Shown piece after piece: positions 63,943 to 64,000 of a DNA stretch of 64,000 nucleotides. This stretch comes from Lentzea flava (lineage in GTDB: Bacteria > Actinomycetota > Actinomycetes > Mycobacteriales > Pseudonocardiaceae): contig NZ_BMRE01000032.1 of the NCBI RefSeq assembly GCF_014648475.1, positions 32,591-96,590 on the forward strand, in the 5' to 3' direction. The notes beneath the pieces were generated by a model. It saw only the letters and a program-made list of their open reading frames with translations. It was not told the origin of the DNA and ran no database searches. Numbering within the stretch: the first letter of the stretch is position 1; every line of letters starts with the position of its first letter. Both the position numbers and the translations under genes were made by a program.

Positions 63943-64000
63943 CTCGATATCGCCGTGCGAGGTGGAGGGCCTGGGCCTGATGCTGGTGGAGCTCAGTGTG

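Noticed and set aside
1..64000. tRNA, rRNA, insertion sequence, prophage or integron
   Set aside because: No tRNA cloverleaf, rRNA conserved segment, transposase, integrase or terminal inverted repeats flanking genes were recognised by reading.

Overview
The window is a strongly GC-rich actinobacterial chromosome segment. GTG starts are very common, many neighbouring genes overlap by ATGA or GTGA, and several genes look leaderless. It carries an Emb-type arabinosyltransferase, decaprenyl-phosphate phosphoribosyltransferase, an LCP ligase, SecA2, and a DUF397/DUF5753 pair. Together these point to an arabinogalactan-walled actinomycete, most likely Pseudonocardiales (a Lentzea, Saccharothrix or Amycolatopsis type); the order is an inference. 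No rRNA, tRNA, insertion sequence, phage or CRISPR array was seen.

Layout. 1-9.3 kb: the N-terminus of an Hsp70 divergent from one of two tail-to-tail TIR genes; a DUF4937 protein and AroH chorismate mutase; a partner-switch signalling operon (TPR protein, HATPase-receiver fusion, STAS); DUF1015 divergent from a KhtT/KhtU-like potassium efflux pair; a cytoplasmic subtilase coupled to a small I9-like protein; and an Ala/Pro/Lys-rich protein behind a LexA-like box. 9.3-14.1 kb: quinone oxidoreductase plus SDR, divergent from FabG plus MaoC, then a TetR regulator and DUF2855. 14.1-18.3 kb: a DEDDh exonuclease with a small partner, and a three-gene operon of membrane-anchored solute-binding and vWA proteins. 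18.3-24.9 kb: GT4 and flippase, divergent from the arabinan module Emb-PAP2-UbiA. 24.9-34.3 kb: an acyl-CoA catabolic regulon (SDR, thiolase, LCAD-like dehydrogenase, TetR, single-chain acyl-CoA carboxylase, MHS transporter) joined by a repeated CTAAGC-N4-GCTTAG operator that also lies before fabG-maoC. 34.4-38.4 kb: a small anchored protein, an SDR and SecA2.

38.4-50.1 kb encodes what looks like a complete choline-to-glycine route. APC permease, choline dehydrogenase and betaine aldehyde dehydrogenase would make betaine. A three-component Rieske oxygenase (oxygenase, Rieske ferredoxin, FAD reductase) would demethylate it. Dimethylglycine oxidase and sarcosine oxidase would finish the route. 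An IclR regulator sits in the middle, and two copies of one 27-bp candidate operator flank the two oppositely transcribed arms. 50.1-53.7 kb: 3-hydroxybutyrate dehydrogenase, an MHS transporter and a GAF-PucR regulator in one operon. 53.8-64 kb: a 35-residue ORF, the LCP ligase, an ArsR/SRPBCC/HipA-like kinase/DUF3037 operon, an SGNH hydrolase, a Tat-exported lactonase, PPK2, RocD, DUF2252, a GNAT acetyltransferase and the DUF397/DUF5753 pair at the right edge.

Regulatory structure is the most rewarding part: the TetR operator family, the IclR box pair, a LexA-like box, a bidirectional leaderless promoter, and two 51-nt hairpins of identical geometry whose arms differ by compensatory changes.
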